Positions 7,802 to 13,772 of a stretch of DNA of 14,330 bases are shown here, in pieces. A program made the position numbers and the translations under genes. The stretch comes from an uncultured Clostridia bacterium (lineage in GTDB: Bacteria > Bacillota > Clostridia > Peptostreptococcales > Anaerovoracaceae). Position 1 is the first letter of the stretch; the number at the start of each line of letters is the position of its first letter. The stretch covers positions 1-14,330 of the forward strand of contig CAKQUI010000053.1 in assembly GCA_934277495.1 (NCBI GenBank). Reading direction: 5' to 3'. Under the pieces are notes generated by a model. The model worked only from the letters and a program-made list of their open reading frames with translations, did no database searches and had not been told where the DNA came from.

Positions 7802-8110
7802 TCATGATACTTTGTAGCAATGCTTTATCCCGCCTGCAGATTTTACCATATCACACACGCCCTGCGAAGTGCTGAAAACATATATTTCTCTTTTGTATGA
7901 ACTTTTTATACTGAAATATTTCTTTGAAACAAGTCTGTCCGTGATATACGGTCTCATCTGATGTACGAAATCCTTTGCCCGTCTTTCATTCTCACGCTCA
8001 CCGCCTCCGAAAATGGGTATGTTCAGGGCAAAGCGGTCACATCGCCTGAATGCGTGATCGATCAGTTTTGAATACTGTGCTCCATTTATGTCACTGATTA
8101 TTGTTATCAT
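7802..8110 (-). CDS. Hypothetical protein, 102 residues
   Basis: I do not recognise this protein. The ATG at 8108-8110 has AAAGG about seven bases upstream and gives a compact cytoplasmic product. It has no signal or membrane segment, a hydrophilic arginine-rich middle (GGGERENERRAKDFVHQMRP), and a C-terminal part rich in K, Y and C (C86, C98). The frame stays open a further 65 codons to 8305, across the hairpin at 8136 and the repeat at 8212. That extension is Arg-rich and overlaps repeated DNA, so I take it as non-coding. It precedes the thioesterase gene by 16 bases. Function unknown. Confidence 0.6.
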   Translation of the reverse strand: MITIISDINGAQYSKLIDHAFRRCDRFALNIPIFGGGERENERRAKDFVHQMRPYITDRLVSKKYFSIKSSYKREIYVFSTSQGVCDMVKSAGGIKHCYKVS

Positions 8111-8135
8111 TCCGGTACCTTTCTGTAAAGTCTCT

Positions 8136-8156
8136 GGCAGTGACAAAATCACTGCC
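8136..8156 (-). other. Strong leader hairpin before the 102-residue gene
   Basis: GGCAGTGA (8136-8143) and TCACTGCC (8149-8156) form a perfect 8-bp stem with a 5-base loop. It sits about 25 bases upstream of the ATG at 8110. On the plus strand it is followed by GTTTTG, so it may terminate plus-strand transcription. On the minus strand it would be a stable 5' leader structure. Confidence 0.5.
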
Positions 8157-8211
8157 GTTTTGCCTGATCGGCGGGTTTTGGACCTGCGACTACCTTCCAT
8201 ATAAAGCAAAA

Positions 8212-8331
8212 ATGTACAAATCGCAGTTCTTTTTCTAAATTGTACATGTCGGTAAAAAGCTGCGTTTTTGTTACGTATAAATATACACGGAATTCCGCCC
8301 ATCACAGCAGCTCAGATGTATATTTATTCAC
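8212..8331. repeat. Dispersed 120-bp repeat, copy A
   Basis: This stretch aligns without gaps with 11012-11131. Identical blocks lie at the left end (ATGTACAAATCGCAGTT), around TAAATTGTACATGTC, around AATTCC, and at the right end (GTATATTTATTCAC). The middle has diverged. The left end contains an inverted repeat, ATGTACAA (8212-8219) and TTGTACAT (8240-8247). Read on the minus strand, the second arm is followed by TTTTTGCTTT, so it could stop transcription. No open frame or transposase is present. Confidence 0.8.
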
Positions 8332-8416
8332 CTATAAATACCCATCGCTCGGATGCACCTGCTGCAATATGTGATTTTGCAATTATTTCACACCGAAATC
8401 CTTAAAAAGTACTTCA

Positions 8417-8454
8417 AAACATGTACAAATTTAAAGTTGATTTTGTACATGTTT
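8417..8454 (-). repeat. 13-bp perfect inverted repeat related to the 120-bp repeat
   Basis: AAACATGTACAAA (8417-8429) and TTTGTACATGTTT (8442-8454) form a perfect 13-bp stem around 12 bases. The core ACATGTACAA...TTGTACATGT is the same as in repeat copy B, but the arms are six bases closer. It lies about 50 bases after the stop of the gene at 8506-9042. On the minus strand it is followed by TGAAGTACTTTTT, so a weak AT-rich terminator is possible. A protein-binding operator is the alternative. Confidence 0.65.
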
Positions 8455-8505
8455 GGGGCTGTTTTGCAGGAAAACCCGGCGATGTATATTTAAACATCTG
8501 CTTTC

Positions 8506-9042
8506 TCACCCGCTGTGATCCCATATATACAGTATTCCGGTTTCGTTATCGTACTGGACATAAAGATACCCCGATAAAACAGGCGTCGCATACTTCGCTG
8601 CTTTTATAAGAGCACGTCCTTGTACGATCTCTTTTTCGGTATAGCTGTAAAATCCATAAAACCCGTCATTCGATTTCTTTAAATGGTTCAAATAATGCTC
8701 AGACTCTTCGGTCCTGCGGTCATATGTGAAATATCTCACTTCTTTATCCATAGGGAAAGGATCAAGCTTTCCCTGCAGCTGCGGTGCTATCTTCTTAGCT
8801 GATTCATGGGACAGCTTCAGCACCAGCAGGCTGTCTCCTTCTCCCAAAGGTCCGCCTTTGAAAGGCTTGAAGTACAGCACTTCCTCATAGTCTATCCCGT
8901 CTACGCCGAAGTTCTTTTCAGCTTTTCGTATCGAATCGCCGATCTCATCATACCCGATGTTCATTGCAAAGAATGCAGCGATGAGCAGTACCAGTGCTGC
9001 TGCACAGCCTGCGATTTTCTGCTTTGCCGTCATCCTTTTCAT
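8506..9042 (-). CDS. Membrane-anchored or secreted protein, unknown function
   Basis: The 178-residue protein begins with a basic segment and one hydrophobic helix (about 10-28), so it is exported or anchored by its N-terminus. The rest is a mixed hydrophilic domain rich in Tyr and Lys. It has a stretch resembling strand-turn-strand elements (GYLYVQYDNETGILYIWDHSG) at the end and no motif I recognise. GGTGA lies about six bases before the ATG. It follows the ankyrin fragment by 16 bases and is followed by the palindromic element at 8417-8454. Its setting, a run of small exported proteins near an RHS locus, is compatible with an immunity or accessory role, but nothing in the sequence proves it. 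Confidence 0.75.
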   Translation of the reverse strand: MKRMTAKQKIAGCAAALVLLIAAFFAMNIGYDEIGDSIRKAEKNFGVDGIDYEEVLYFKPFKGGPLGEGDSLLVLKLSHESAKKIAPQLQGKLDPFPMDKEVRYFTYDRRTEESEHYLNHLKKSNDGFYGFYSYTEKEIVQGRALIKAAKYATPVLSGYLYVQYDNETGILYIWDHSG

Positions 9043-9058
9043 GTATTCACCGTGACTT

Positions 9059-9241
9059 TCATTCGCTGTTTTTTATCTTCTCGAAAACGTCGTATTCTCC
9101 GTATTCCTGTGCTTTCACTGCTGCTGAGTTGCCGTCTTTATCCAGCTTATGCAAATCTGCGCCTTCTTTTATGAGCAGATCGACTACATTCCCTGCTCCG
9201 CAGGAGGCTGCTGCCATCAGCATTGTGTGCAAATCAAGCAT
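9059..9241 (-). CDS. Short ankyrin-repeat fragment
   Basis: The 60-residue frame contains about one and a half ankyrin repeats: TMLMAAASCGAGNVVDLLIK, then EGADLHKLDKDGNSAAVKAQ, then EYGEYDVFEKIK. Ankyrin repeats bind proteins and normally occur in stacks of three or more, so this is too short for a stable solenoid. An in-frame TGA lies only two codons before the first ATG. AAAGGG abuts that ATG directly, so the spacing is poor; the ATGs at residues 7 and 9 are alternatives. I read it as the surviving 3' end of a longer gene, or a small partner of the protein encoded 16 bases downstream. Confidence 0.5.
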   Translation of the reverse strand: MLDLHTMLMAAASCGAGNVVDLLIKEGADLHKLDKDGNSAAVKAQEYGEYDVFEKIKNSE

Positions 9242-9356
9242 CCCTTTTCAGAATTACAAATATATATTTTAGAATATAATCACATTTATAAGACCGTCTG
9301 TTTCCCTCAAAAAGTATGTGAGGTACAGACTAATGTACTTGTCTTTCTACCACAGA

Positions 9357-9731
9357 TCATTTATATCTGTTTTTCAGATAATCAGCTATCACTTCATAAA
9401 AGTCCACAGCTCTTTCATACTGTTCCTTTGCATCATCACGGGATACTATGAAAAAGTCAGCATAATCCGTATTGTTTCTGATTTGAAATACCTGACTGAT
9501 ATATTTAGAATATTTCACATCAAAAACACCTGATTTGATATATTCTTTCTGGAAATACGATATCACGCCTGCATGCCTTGAAAAATCGACTCCATCTACT
9601 GCCAGCAAGGCTCTTACTGCAGTGAAAATAGCGTAGTATGATCTTCCTATAGAATCTTTATATCTGCCATTATCGAGCAGCAGCTTCGATGACTCCAGCC
9701 TTTCCTTTGCCATGTCCAGACGATACTGCAT
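9357..9731 (-). CDS. HEPN-domain protein (UPF0332-like), partner of the nucleotidyltransferase
   Basis: This is a four-helix HEPN protein of 124 residues. It shows the family start YRLDMAKERLESSKLLLDNGRYKDS, the helix SIGRSYYAIFTAVRALL (about 27-43), SRHAGVISYF, and IRNNTDYADFF (84-94). Toxic HEPN ribonucleases usually carry RX4-6H; here the equivalent is R85-N-N-T-D-Y90 with no His. The protein may not be an RNase, or may act through other residues. The ATG at 9731 has AGGGA about eight bases upstream; a TTG eight codons earlier overlaps the upstream stop. It lies 16 bases after the nucleotidyltransferase gene, the standard MNT-HEPN pairing found in toxin-antitoxin systems. Confidence 0.83.
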   Translation of the reverse strand: MQYRLDMAKERLESSKLLLDNGRYKDSIGRSYYAIFTAVRALLAVDGVDFSRHAGVISYFQKEYIKSGVFDVKYSKYISQVFQIRNNTDYADFFIVSRDDAKEQYERAVDFYEVIADYLKNRYK

Positions 9732-9747
9732 CAATTCTTCCCTATTG

Positions 9748-10089
9748 TTATGCAACGATGACCACCCCTTCTTTTTCTATATTTCTGTAATAGGGTATAT
9801 CTTCCCTGTACTTTTCATATTCATCGAATGGTATCACTGTCGGGGACACTATCGTTTCGTATTCCAGTTCCAGATCTGACGAAACATCCCACACTTTTTT
9901 CAAGTCATTTTGCAGTGTCTGCCTGTCTCCTTTTACGATCGCTGCTATATCGACATCTGAGTCCGCATCGAAATCTCCTCGGGCATAAGAGCCATACATC
10001 AGGATCTTTACCAGGTCATCGCCATATACCAGGCGGTATGCTGCAGCTACTTCTCTCAATATACTATCAAGTTCCTGCTTTGAACACAT
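9748..10089 (-). CDS. MNT-type minimal nucleotidyltransferase
   Basis: The 113-residue protein has the polymerase-beta-fold signature GSYARGDFDADSDVD (33-47), i.e. GSX10DXD with metal-binding D45 and D47. The third acidic position is probably in LELEYETIV. In studied MNT-HEPN pairs this protein neutralises its HEPN partner, in some cases by attaching AMP to a tyrosine. Whether this one does is inference. GGGAGG stands seven bases before the ATG, and a good promoter lies about 35 bases upstream. The HEPN gene follows by 16 bases, so the two form a bicistronic unit. Confidence 0.87.
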   Translation of the reverse strand: MCSKQELDSILREVAAAYRLVYGDDLVKILMYGSYARGDFDADSDVDIAAIVKGDRQTLQNDLKKVWDVSSDLELEYETIVSPTVIPFDEYEKYREDIPYYRNIEKEGVVIVA

Positions 10090-10124
10090 GGCTATGCCTC
10101 CCTTCGTTTTTCATGTTTTGTTTT

Positions 10125-10153
10125 ATTATACACACCTTTTTCAGATTTGTATA
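10125..10153 (-). promoter_or_regulatory. Promoter of the MNT-HEPN pair
   Basis: On the minus strand TATACA (10148-10153) and a perfect TATAAT (10125-10130) are 17 bases apart. The start point would lie about 30 bases before the nucleotidyltransferase ATG. No clear operator palindrome overlaps it. Confidence 0.65.
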
Positions 10154-10238
10154 CTGATATGGATACCCGGCTGTCATGATCCGGCCTGGCAGCAAACAAT
10201 CTCTGACAGTATCATCAAAAGCACTGCTGCTGCCTGGT

Positions 10239-10703
10239 TCACAGCTCCAGATACACAGTGTCCTGCTTTTTATCCCCGTTTTCGGTCCATTCTATTTTTA
10301 CTGTGATCTTCCTGTCTTTATCAGGATCTATCCCGCCTTCGCTCAAAGTGTAGTAAAATTTCCGGTTTATTGTATTCCAAAGGTAATATTTGATATTCTG
10401 CCTTTCACCGGGTTCATCACTTCCGATGTCATGTTCTTCATTTATGGCATTTTCATCAGACCACCATTTGACATTTACGTTTTTTCCGATCTTTCCGTCT
10501 TTGCTGCCTTGATAGATCAGTGCAAGGTCGCTGCCGTACTTATAGCCTTCATCTGTTGATAATGCAAATACTGCGGCTCGCCAGTACCCGTTTTCGCTTT
10601 CCGCCATGTATTCGTTCCGGTCCGAAAAGGTATATACCAGATATCCTGCTATGCAAACAGCCACCACTATCGATATGATAATTATGTATTTTGTTTTTTT
10701 CAT
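10239..10703 (-). CDS. Membrane-anchored small protein, unknown function
   Basis: The product is 154 residues from the second of two adjacent ATGs, which is six bases from GGAGG (the first ATG is only three bases away). A basic KKTK start and a hydrophobic helix (about 5-25) give an N-terminal anchor. The remaining domain is rich in aromatic residues and alternating strands (NVNVKWWSDEN, KYYLWNTINRKFYYTLSEGG, ITVKIEWTENGDKKQDTVYL), suggesting a small extracytoplasmic beta fold. I do not recognise the family. It lies between the decayed fragment at 10877-10987 and the MNT-HEPN unit and has no obvious partner. Confidence 0.72.
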   Translation of the reverse strand: MKKTKYIIIISIVVAVCIAGYLVYTFSDRNEYMAESENGYWRAAVFALSTDEGYKYGSDLALIYQGSKDGKIGKNVNVKWWSDENAINEEHDIGSDEPGERQNIKYYLWNTINRKFYYTLSEGGIDPDKDRKITVKIEWTENGDKKQDTVYLEL

Positions 10704-10706
10704 CAT

Positions 10707-11123
10707 TGACCTCCAAAAACTTATTTTTTACTGTGGCTGTTGCTGCCGCCTTCTTTCCTGTTCTTCACTGATAACTTTCCGGTGCCACGGCTGACTGATC
10801 AGTCTCCGTCATTTGCATGGAAACATCATGTGATTTTGTATCTATTATCCAGCATGCCCCAGTCCGTACCGCACCATCACTGGACAGACAGCACCATGAT
10901 CATATCAGTTCCGGCTTCGATTTCAAGCGGTTCTGTAAAATGCCTTTTCATAAACACCCAACGGCTTATCTGCCTGCGTAGTTCCCATCATCCTCGGTAT
11001 CGAGCAACAACATGTACAAATCGCAGTTTTCTTTTTAAATTGTACATGTCTATAAATACACCGGATTTTTCAATGTATGATCATACACGAAATTCCAACC
11101 TTCACAACCCATGTAACGTATAT
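10707..11123. other. 417-bp stretch with a gene remnant and repeat B
   Basis: No intact gene is seen. It contains a likely coding fragment (10877-10987), a perfect 12-bp palindrome GACTGATCAGTC (10793-10804), and most of repeat copy B (11010-11131). No promoter for the gene at 10239-10703 stands out. Confidence 0.65.
10877..10987 (-). pseudogene. Possible 3' remnant of a lost gene
   Basis: A minus-strand frame of 36 codons ends WVFMKRHFTEPLEIEAGTDM followed by IMVLSVQ and TGA. The final part has a protein-like pattern: alternating strand residues, then Glu/Ala/Gly/Thr turns, then a hydrophobic strand at the very end. The frame is closed upstream by TGA (10988-10990), and the ATG inside it has no clear ribosome binding site. 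I read it as the tail of a decayed gene, probably an exported beta-rich protein. Chance open frame remains possible. Confidence 0.33.
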
Positions 11124-11131
11124 TTATTCAC
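11010..11131. repeat. Dispersed 120-bp repeat, copy B
   Basis: Bases 11012-11131 align end to end, without a gap, with copy A at 8212-8331. Here the inverted repeat is longer: ACATGTACAA (11010-11019) and TTGTACATGT (11040-11049). The right end (GTATATTTATTCAC) overlaps the last codons and stop of the lipoprotein gene at 11124-11498, so the repeat supplies that gene's TAA. In copy A the same block lies outside any gene. Confidence 0.8.
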
Positions 11132-11498
11132 AGGCAAAAAGGTCCACATTATTTGAACTTTCATTGTCGCCTGTCACCTCAAGAATATACCCTTGTTCAG
11201 TCTTCTCGACATCAAATATCACCGTATCATCTTTATTTGATTCGAAAGTCATCATAAGCTGTGTCTTTTTGTCTTTTTTTGTGAAGTCATAAATTCCATG
11301 CATATAACTTGTCGTAGTCCCGTCCTTTCCGATCATGACAGTTATCCCAAGATCTGCACCAGTTTCATCATACATATTGTATGTGCCGGCATACTGCTCA
11401 TCTGTGCTGCTGTCGGTTTTGCTGTCTGCACAGCTGTACATAAGAAAACTCCCTGCAAGAACCATTGTCAGCAATATTGCTGCTATAAACTTTTTCAT
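11124..11498 (-). CDS. Small lipoprotein, unknown function
   Basis: The 124-residue product has a lipoprotein signal (MKKFIAAILLTMVLAGSFLMYSC) with the probable lipidated Cys at 23, then a Ser/Thr/Asp-rich linker. A compact domain follows (about 36-124) starting AGTYNMYDETGADLG, with alternating strands typical of a small beta-barrel (MMTFESNKDDTVIFDVEK, GYILEVTG). It would sit on the outer face of the membrane. AAAGGTGG lies well placed before the ATG. The final codons and stop fall within repeat copy B. The AGTY...Y..G...I opening resembles general lipocalin-like lipoproteins, but I cannot name a family. Confidence 0.77.
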   Translation of the reverse strand: MKKFIAAILLTMVLAGSFLMYSCADSKTDSSTDEQYAGTYNMYDETGADLGITVMIGKDGTTTSYMHGIYDFTKKDKKTQLMMTFESNKDDTVIFDVEKTEQGYILEVTGDNESSNNVDLFACE

Positions 11499-11677
11499 GA
11501 TCCACCTTTCTTTTGTAATGAGATAATACTTACTGACTACATCAAGTTAGTTACTGTCTGTCTTCGTTGTCTGATCGATCTCTCTATAGAGATTTTTCAC
11601 CAGCCTGGTTTCTGCTTTGCTGATATGCTGTCTGCTGCCAGTTCAGTCTGCGATAAATCCGGATCGTTTCCGAAAAC

Positions 11678-12547
11678 TCAGTTTGTGCCTTCCATGACTA
11701 CGTCATATGCGATCCCGCCTGTCTTATCTGTGATGAGCTGCCATTTCTTGTCGGCTTCGCCGTTTTTCACTGATGCGCTGCTGGCGTGGTCCACAATGCT
11801 GCCTGACGGGTTCGTGATCTCTATCGATTTTCCAAGGCTCAGACGGTTTCCTGCATAAATGAAGCCTCCTTCATCACGGTCTGATGTGACTTCGAATCTG
11901 CCTCCTGCAGAAAGATCTATGAGAATATCATGTCTGGCTTTTGCTGCAGATGTTATCAGATCAGAAAAATCCTCGCCATTTATATCGACCTTCACATCTG
12001 AACTGCCGTATATGCTCATATCATTATCCGCCACAAGCCCTTTCGTCCTGATTTTCACGTCCTGCAAAACAAGGTCCTCTGCTGCAAAGATGCCTTTACC
12101 TATGTCAAGTCCGCTGTTCTTAGTTCCTTTTATAGTCATATCGCCAAGGGCAAGTACATTGTCTATATCATTGTCGCCACTTACGTCGATCACCATGTCC
12201 TTGTCCGTTATATCTGTTTTCAAAGAGACACTGTGCTCGCCCTGCTGTACGCCGTTCAAACTGAGTTCCGACACATCGACATAGCACTCTATCAAGATGT
12301 CATCCTCAACAGTTCCGCTTACAGTCACGCCATCTTTCATCACAGTCAGCTTGTTCGTCTCAGTATCGTATTTCCACGAATCCGACTCTGCAGCGGTTAC
12401 CTTAAGACCTGTAAAATCACCGTTCTGAGCATCCACTTCACCTTGTGATCCGCTGCAGCTGCACAGACCGAGAACTGCGATCAACGATAATGCTGACAAC
12501 CATACGATGTACATCAGTTTTTTTGTTCTGGAAAAGTTATATTTCAT
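11678..12547 (-). CDS. Lipoprotein with repetitive beta-rich domain
   Basis: The 289-residue protein starts with a basic leader and a hydrophobic helix ending in LCSC; Cys31 is the likelier lipid site and Cys29 the alternative. After a short linker the sequence is almost all short strands with Asp/Asn/Gly turns. Recurrent units such as DMTIKGTKNSGLDIGKGI, EDLVLQDVKIRTKGLVADND and MSIYGSSDVKVDINGED suggest a beta-helix resembling clostridial carbohydrate-binding lipoproteins. AAGGAG stands five bases before the ATG. A TATAAT lies about 40 bases upstream. After the TGA the same frame stays open for 26 codons to 11597. It may bind a surface polymer; this is inference. Confidence 0.78.
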   Translation of the reverse strand: MKYNFSRTKKLMYIVWLSALSLIAVLGLCSCSGSQGEVDAQNGDFTGLKVTAAESDSWKYDTETNKLTVMKDGVTVSGTVEDDILIECYVDVSELSLNGVQQGEHSVSLKTDITDKDMVIDVSGDNDIDNVLALGDMTIKGTKNSGLDIGKGIFAAEDLVLQDVKIRTKGLVADNDMSIYGSSDVKVDINGEDFSDLITSAAKARHDILIDLSAGGRFEVTSDRDEGGFIYAGNRLSLGKSIEITNPSGSIVDHASSASVKNGEADKKWQLITDKTGGIAYDVVMEGTN

Positions 12548-12586
12548 ACCTGCTCCTTATTTACATCACAATATGAAAAAATGTGT

Positions 12587-12615
12587 ATTATACTTATAAA
12601 CCACATACAAAGAAA
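12587..12615 (-). promoter_or_regulatory. Possible promoter of the beta-rich lipoprotein gene
   Basis: A perfect -10 TATAAT (12587-12592 on the minus strand) lies 40 bases before the ATG. The -35 at 17-base spacing (TTTCTT-like) is poor, so the call rests on the -10 alone. Confidence 0.35.
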
Positions 12616-12662
12616 TTCCCCTTCCATTGAATTTTTATAATACAATCCCTGTCAAAACAGCT

Positions 12663-13286
12663 TTACTTGCACAAGCGCTGAAGTTCTAAAAATGAAACAA
12701 TATAACTCACAGCTCCTGCAATCAATATTGCTGTCAGGAAGATCATGATCATGGTTCCAAAACCAATACTATTGATGTATCTTTCCATGCAAATATAGTA
12801 TATGCCTGTAATTATCAGTACGACTTCTATAAAAAGCAGCCATATTAAAGGTGATGTGATAAATACAGCCGGTATAACCAGAAACCATAAAACAAGAATC
12901 ATGCTTTCCGCCAGGAGAAAACTTGGTGACAATACTGTAGCACTATCTACCATACCCAAAAAAGCACCTGTTCCTATCGCTATAAACTCTCTGCAAACCA
13001 TTACAGCTATATTCCAGCAAAAAAGGCATAATATATCGAAACGATTTGAAGATATGGAATTGCGTTCACTGACTTCGTCCTTATCAAAAAATATAAGCCC
13101 AGGAGAAACGCCAACACCGATCATATCTATATCACTCAAGGAAATACTGCCCCATTCCCCTGTCTGCAGCCGGGAAAAGACAAGCCATACCAGAATCAGC
13201 AATGCGATCCAGAACCCGATAATCACCGGAGATAATGTATTGATATTTTTCTTTATATGCAACCTATCAATCTTCCCCCAGCTCAT
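12663..13286 (-). CDS. Multi-pass membrane protein coupled to the RHS immunity gene
   Basis: The 207-residue protein has about five hydrophobic segments (roughly 19-38, 85-112, 122-143, 145-165, 175-200) and a hydrophilic loop between the first and second. I do not recognise the family. The ATG at 13286 overlaps the preceding gene by 20 bases. A TTG at 13262, just after that gene's stop and preceded by GGGGGAAG, is an alternative start. Sequence is AT-rich like the toxin tip and candidate immunity gene, so it seems to have come with them. Possible roles are a second immunity protein or a membrane accessory, both unproven. Confidence 0.68.
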   Translation of the reverse strand: MSWGKIDRLHIKKNINTLSPVIIGFWIALLILVWLVFSRLQTGEWGSISLSDIDMIGVGVSPGLIFFDKDEVSERNSISSNRFDILCLFCWNIAVMVCREFIAIGTGAFLGMVDSATVLSPSFLLAESMILVLWFLVIPAVFITSPLIWLLFIEVVLIITGIYYICMERYINSIGFGTMIMIFLTAILIAGAVSYIVSFLELQRLCK

Positions 13287-13755
13287 ATTTATAATAGTTA
13301 CCTTTCTCCGCTATTTTTTCAAGAAGTTTTTCCGTATTTTGCAAACATTCTTTTTTGACATAAATCCTTGGATCGTAATAATAATTACTGCATACTCGTT
13401 TGTTTATTTTTCCATTCTCCACATAATCGAGTGTGTACTGTGATTTTCTGTCATTTGTTGATTCAAGTTTTTCAAAAAGCTCGTTTTCAGTTCCTATTTC
13501 TGTTCCATCATTATATTTGCCGTCCTTTTTTTTGAAAAGCAACCGCTCTCTTTCTGCTTTTACAGACCAAAGCATATATGCAACCTTTGCGAAATCATCA
13601 GCAAACAAAATCTGCCGGAACCTGTCCCAGAAATGTTTATATTCATATACATTTTCAGAATCTGTTACAATGATTTCGCTCCAGTTATCCCTGTCTACGC
13701 CTTCGCAAATATCCATATGCATCTGTGGAACTATATAATATACAATATCAAACAT
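13267..13755 (-). CDS. Candidate immunity protein for the RHS toxin
   Basis: From the ATG at 13753-13755 (GAGGG five bases upstream) the product has 162 residues. It lacks any signal or membrane segment and is rich in acidic residues and tyrosine (for example FDIVYYIVPQMHMDICEGVD at the start, YKYELGED at the end). The gene starts 17 bases after the RHS stop. That is the standard place for the cognate immunity gene, whose acidic product would suit the basic toxin tip. A longer frame to 13842 overlaps the toxin gene and is not needed. I do not recognise a named immunity family, so the assignment rests on position, size and charge. Confidence 0.68.
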   Translation of the reverse strand: MFDIVYYIVPQMHMDICEGVDRDNWSEIIVTDSENVYEYKHFWDRFRQILFADDFAKVAYMLWSVKAERERLLFKKKDGKYNDGTEIGTENELFEKLESTNDRKSQYTLDYVENGKINKRVCSNYYYDPRIYVKKECLQNTEKLLEKIAEKGNYYKYELGED

Positions 13756-13772
13756 ATTTACCCTCGCAAATA

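Larger units (their letters stand above)
8111..8505. other. Gene-free 395-bp stretch with repeats
   Basis: No gene can be supported here. It holds the leader hairpin (8136-8156), repeat copy A (8212-8331) and the palindromic element C (8417-8454). Between 8332 and 8416 and after 8455 I see only AT-rich sequence, including a small 7-bp AT stem at 8321-8340. I found no confident promoter for the gene at 7802-8110. Confidence 0.7.

Noticed and set aside
8111..8305. 65-codon N-terminal extension of the 102-residue unknown protein
   Set aside because: It runs through repeat A and a strong hairpin, is Arg/Lys-rich, and the internal ATG at 8110 has a proper ribosome binding site.
8212..8331. Integron attC site or CRISPR repeat
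   Set aside because: No RYYYAAC/GTTRRRY core sites are present, and the two copies are 2.8 kb apart with no spacer array.
9242..9356. Promoter or terminator between HEPN and the ankyrin fragment
   Set aside because: AT-rich with TATA-like words and a short GTAC inverted repeat, but no -35/-10 pair at proper spacing and no real stem with a U run.
10793..10804. Perfect palindrome GACTGATCAGTC as an operator
   Set aside because: A 12-bp palindrome of this kind can occur by chance, and no promoter lies beside it.
12802..13443. 213-codon plus-strand frame opposite the membrane and immunity genes
   Set aside because: No ribosome binding site, no family resemblance, and it is the antisense of two minus-strand genes whose features (membrane segments, good start, toxin context) are convincing.
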